Source of the DNA: Bacteroidia bacterium
Lineage (GTDB): Bacteria; Bacteroidota; Bacteroidia; Bacteroidales; Prolixibacteraceae
Direction of reading: 5' to 3'
Assembly: GCA_025358395.1 (NCBI GenBank)
Contig: JANYJT010000282.1
Location: 1-15,469, forward strand
DNA length: 15,469 nucleotides
The notes under the pieces are model-generated. The model made no database searches. It had not been told where the DNA came from and worked only from the letters and a program-made list of their open reading frames with translations. A program made the position numbers and the translations under genes. Positions 15,446 through 15,469 of this stretch are shown one piece after another (the first letter of the stretch is position 1; every line of letters starts with the position of its first letter).

Positions 15446-15469
15446 TAAATTTTTGAATAATTATCAAAG

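Overview
The window reads as an ordinary chromosomal segment of a Bacteroidota bacterium. It probably belongs to the Bacteroidales/Marinilabiliales side of the phylum, although the rank below phylum is inference. The phylum call rests on three things. Several genes are preceded by a -7 element of the form TAnnTTTG, in two cases with TTG exactly 19 bp upstream, which is the Bacteroidota sigma signature. Start codons sit in A-rich leaders with no clear Shine-Dalgarno sequence. The gene content also fits: an EnvC-like factor, YceI, an SMP-30 family protein, a Tat-exported sugar isomerase-like protein and a neutral-ceramidase-like enzyme. I see no phage, transposase, integrase, CRISPR array, rRNA or tRNA.

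Layout. Positions 2-1198 (+) hold the body of an EnvC-like coiled-coil/LytM protein cut by the left edge. It converges on a Crp/Fnr-type regulator (1202-1909, -), which diverges from an exported YceI protein (2032-2664, +). A rho-independent terminator separates YceI from a two-gene minus-strand operon: an FAD-dependent dehydrogenase (6385-7791) followed, with an ATGA stop/start overlap, by full-length cobalamin-dependent methionine synthase metH (2708-6388). A 280 bp gap carrying a dispersed repeat leads to a HAD phosphatase (8072-8725, +), whose 3' end overlaps that of a membrane-anchored ceramidase-like hydrolase (8718-10271, -). Next come a 307 bp gap with an orphan terminator, a Tat-signal TIM-barrel sugar isomerase-like protein (10579-11451, +), a perfect 20 bp hairpin, and a membrane-anchored protein of unknown function (11517-12710, +). 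The latter meets head-on an operon of a small three-helix membrane protein (13597-13929, -) and an exported SMP-30/gluconolactonase-like protein (12707-13600, -). The last gene is mnmH, tRNA 2-selenouridine synthase (14223-15248, +).

Functional themes. Envelope and periplasmic proteins dominate: EnvC-like, YceI, ceramidase-like, isomerase-like, SMP-30 and the unknown protein. The 8.7-13.6 kb part looks like exported carbohydrate or lipid turnover, although nothing proves the genes act in one pathway. metH (one-carbon/B12) and mnmH (selenium-dependent tRNA modification) are housekeeping or cofactor genes without pathway partners here.

The least ordinary features are non-coding. About 53-bp repeats stand as three direct copies left of mnmH and two inverted copies to its right. 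There is a 20 bp perfect hairpin with no U-tract, an orphan terminator whose T-run doubles as a promoter -33 element, and a copy of the widespread 'CATTGCGAACGAAG' type repeat. I found no convincing new multi-gene system.
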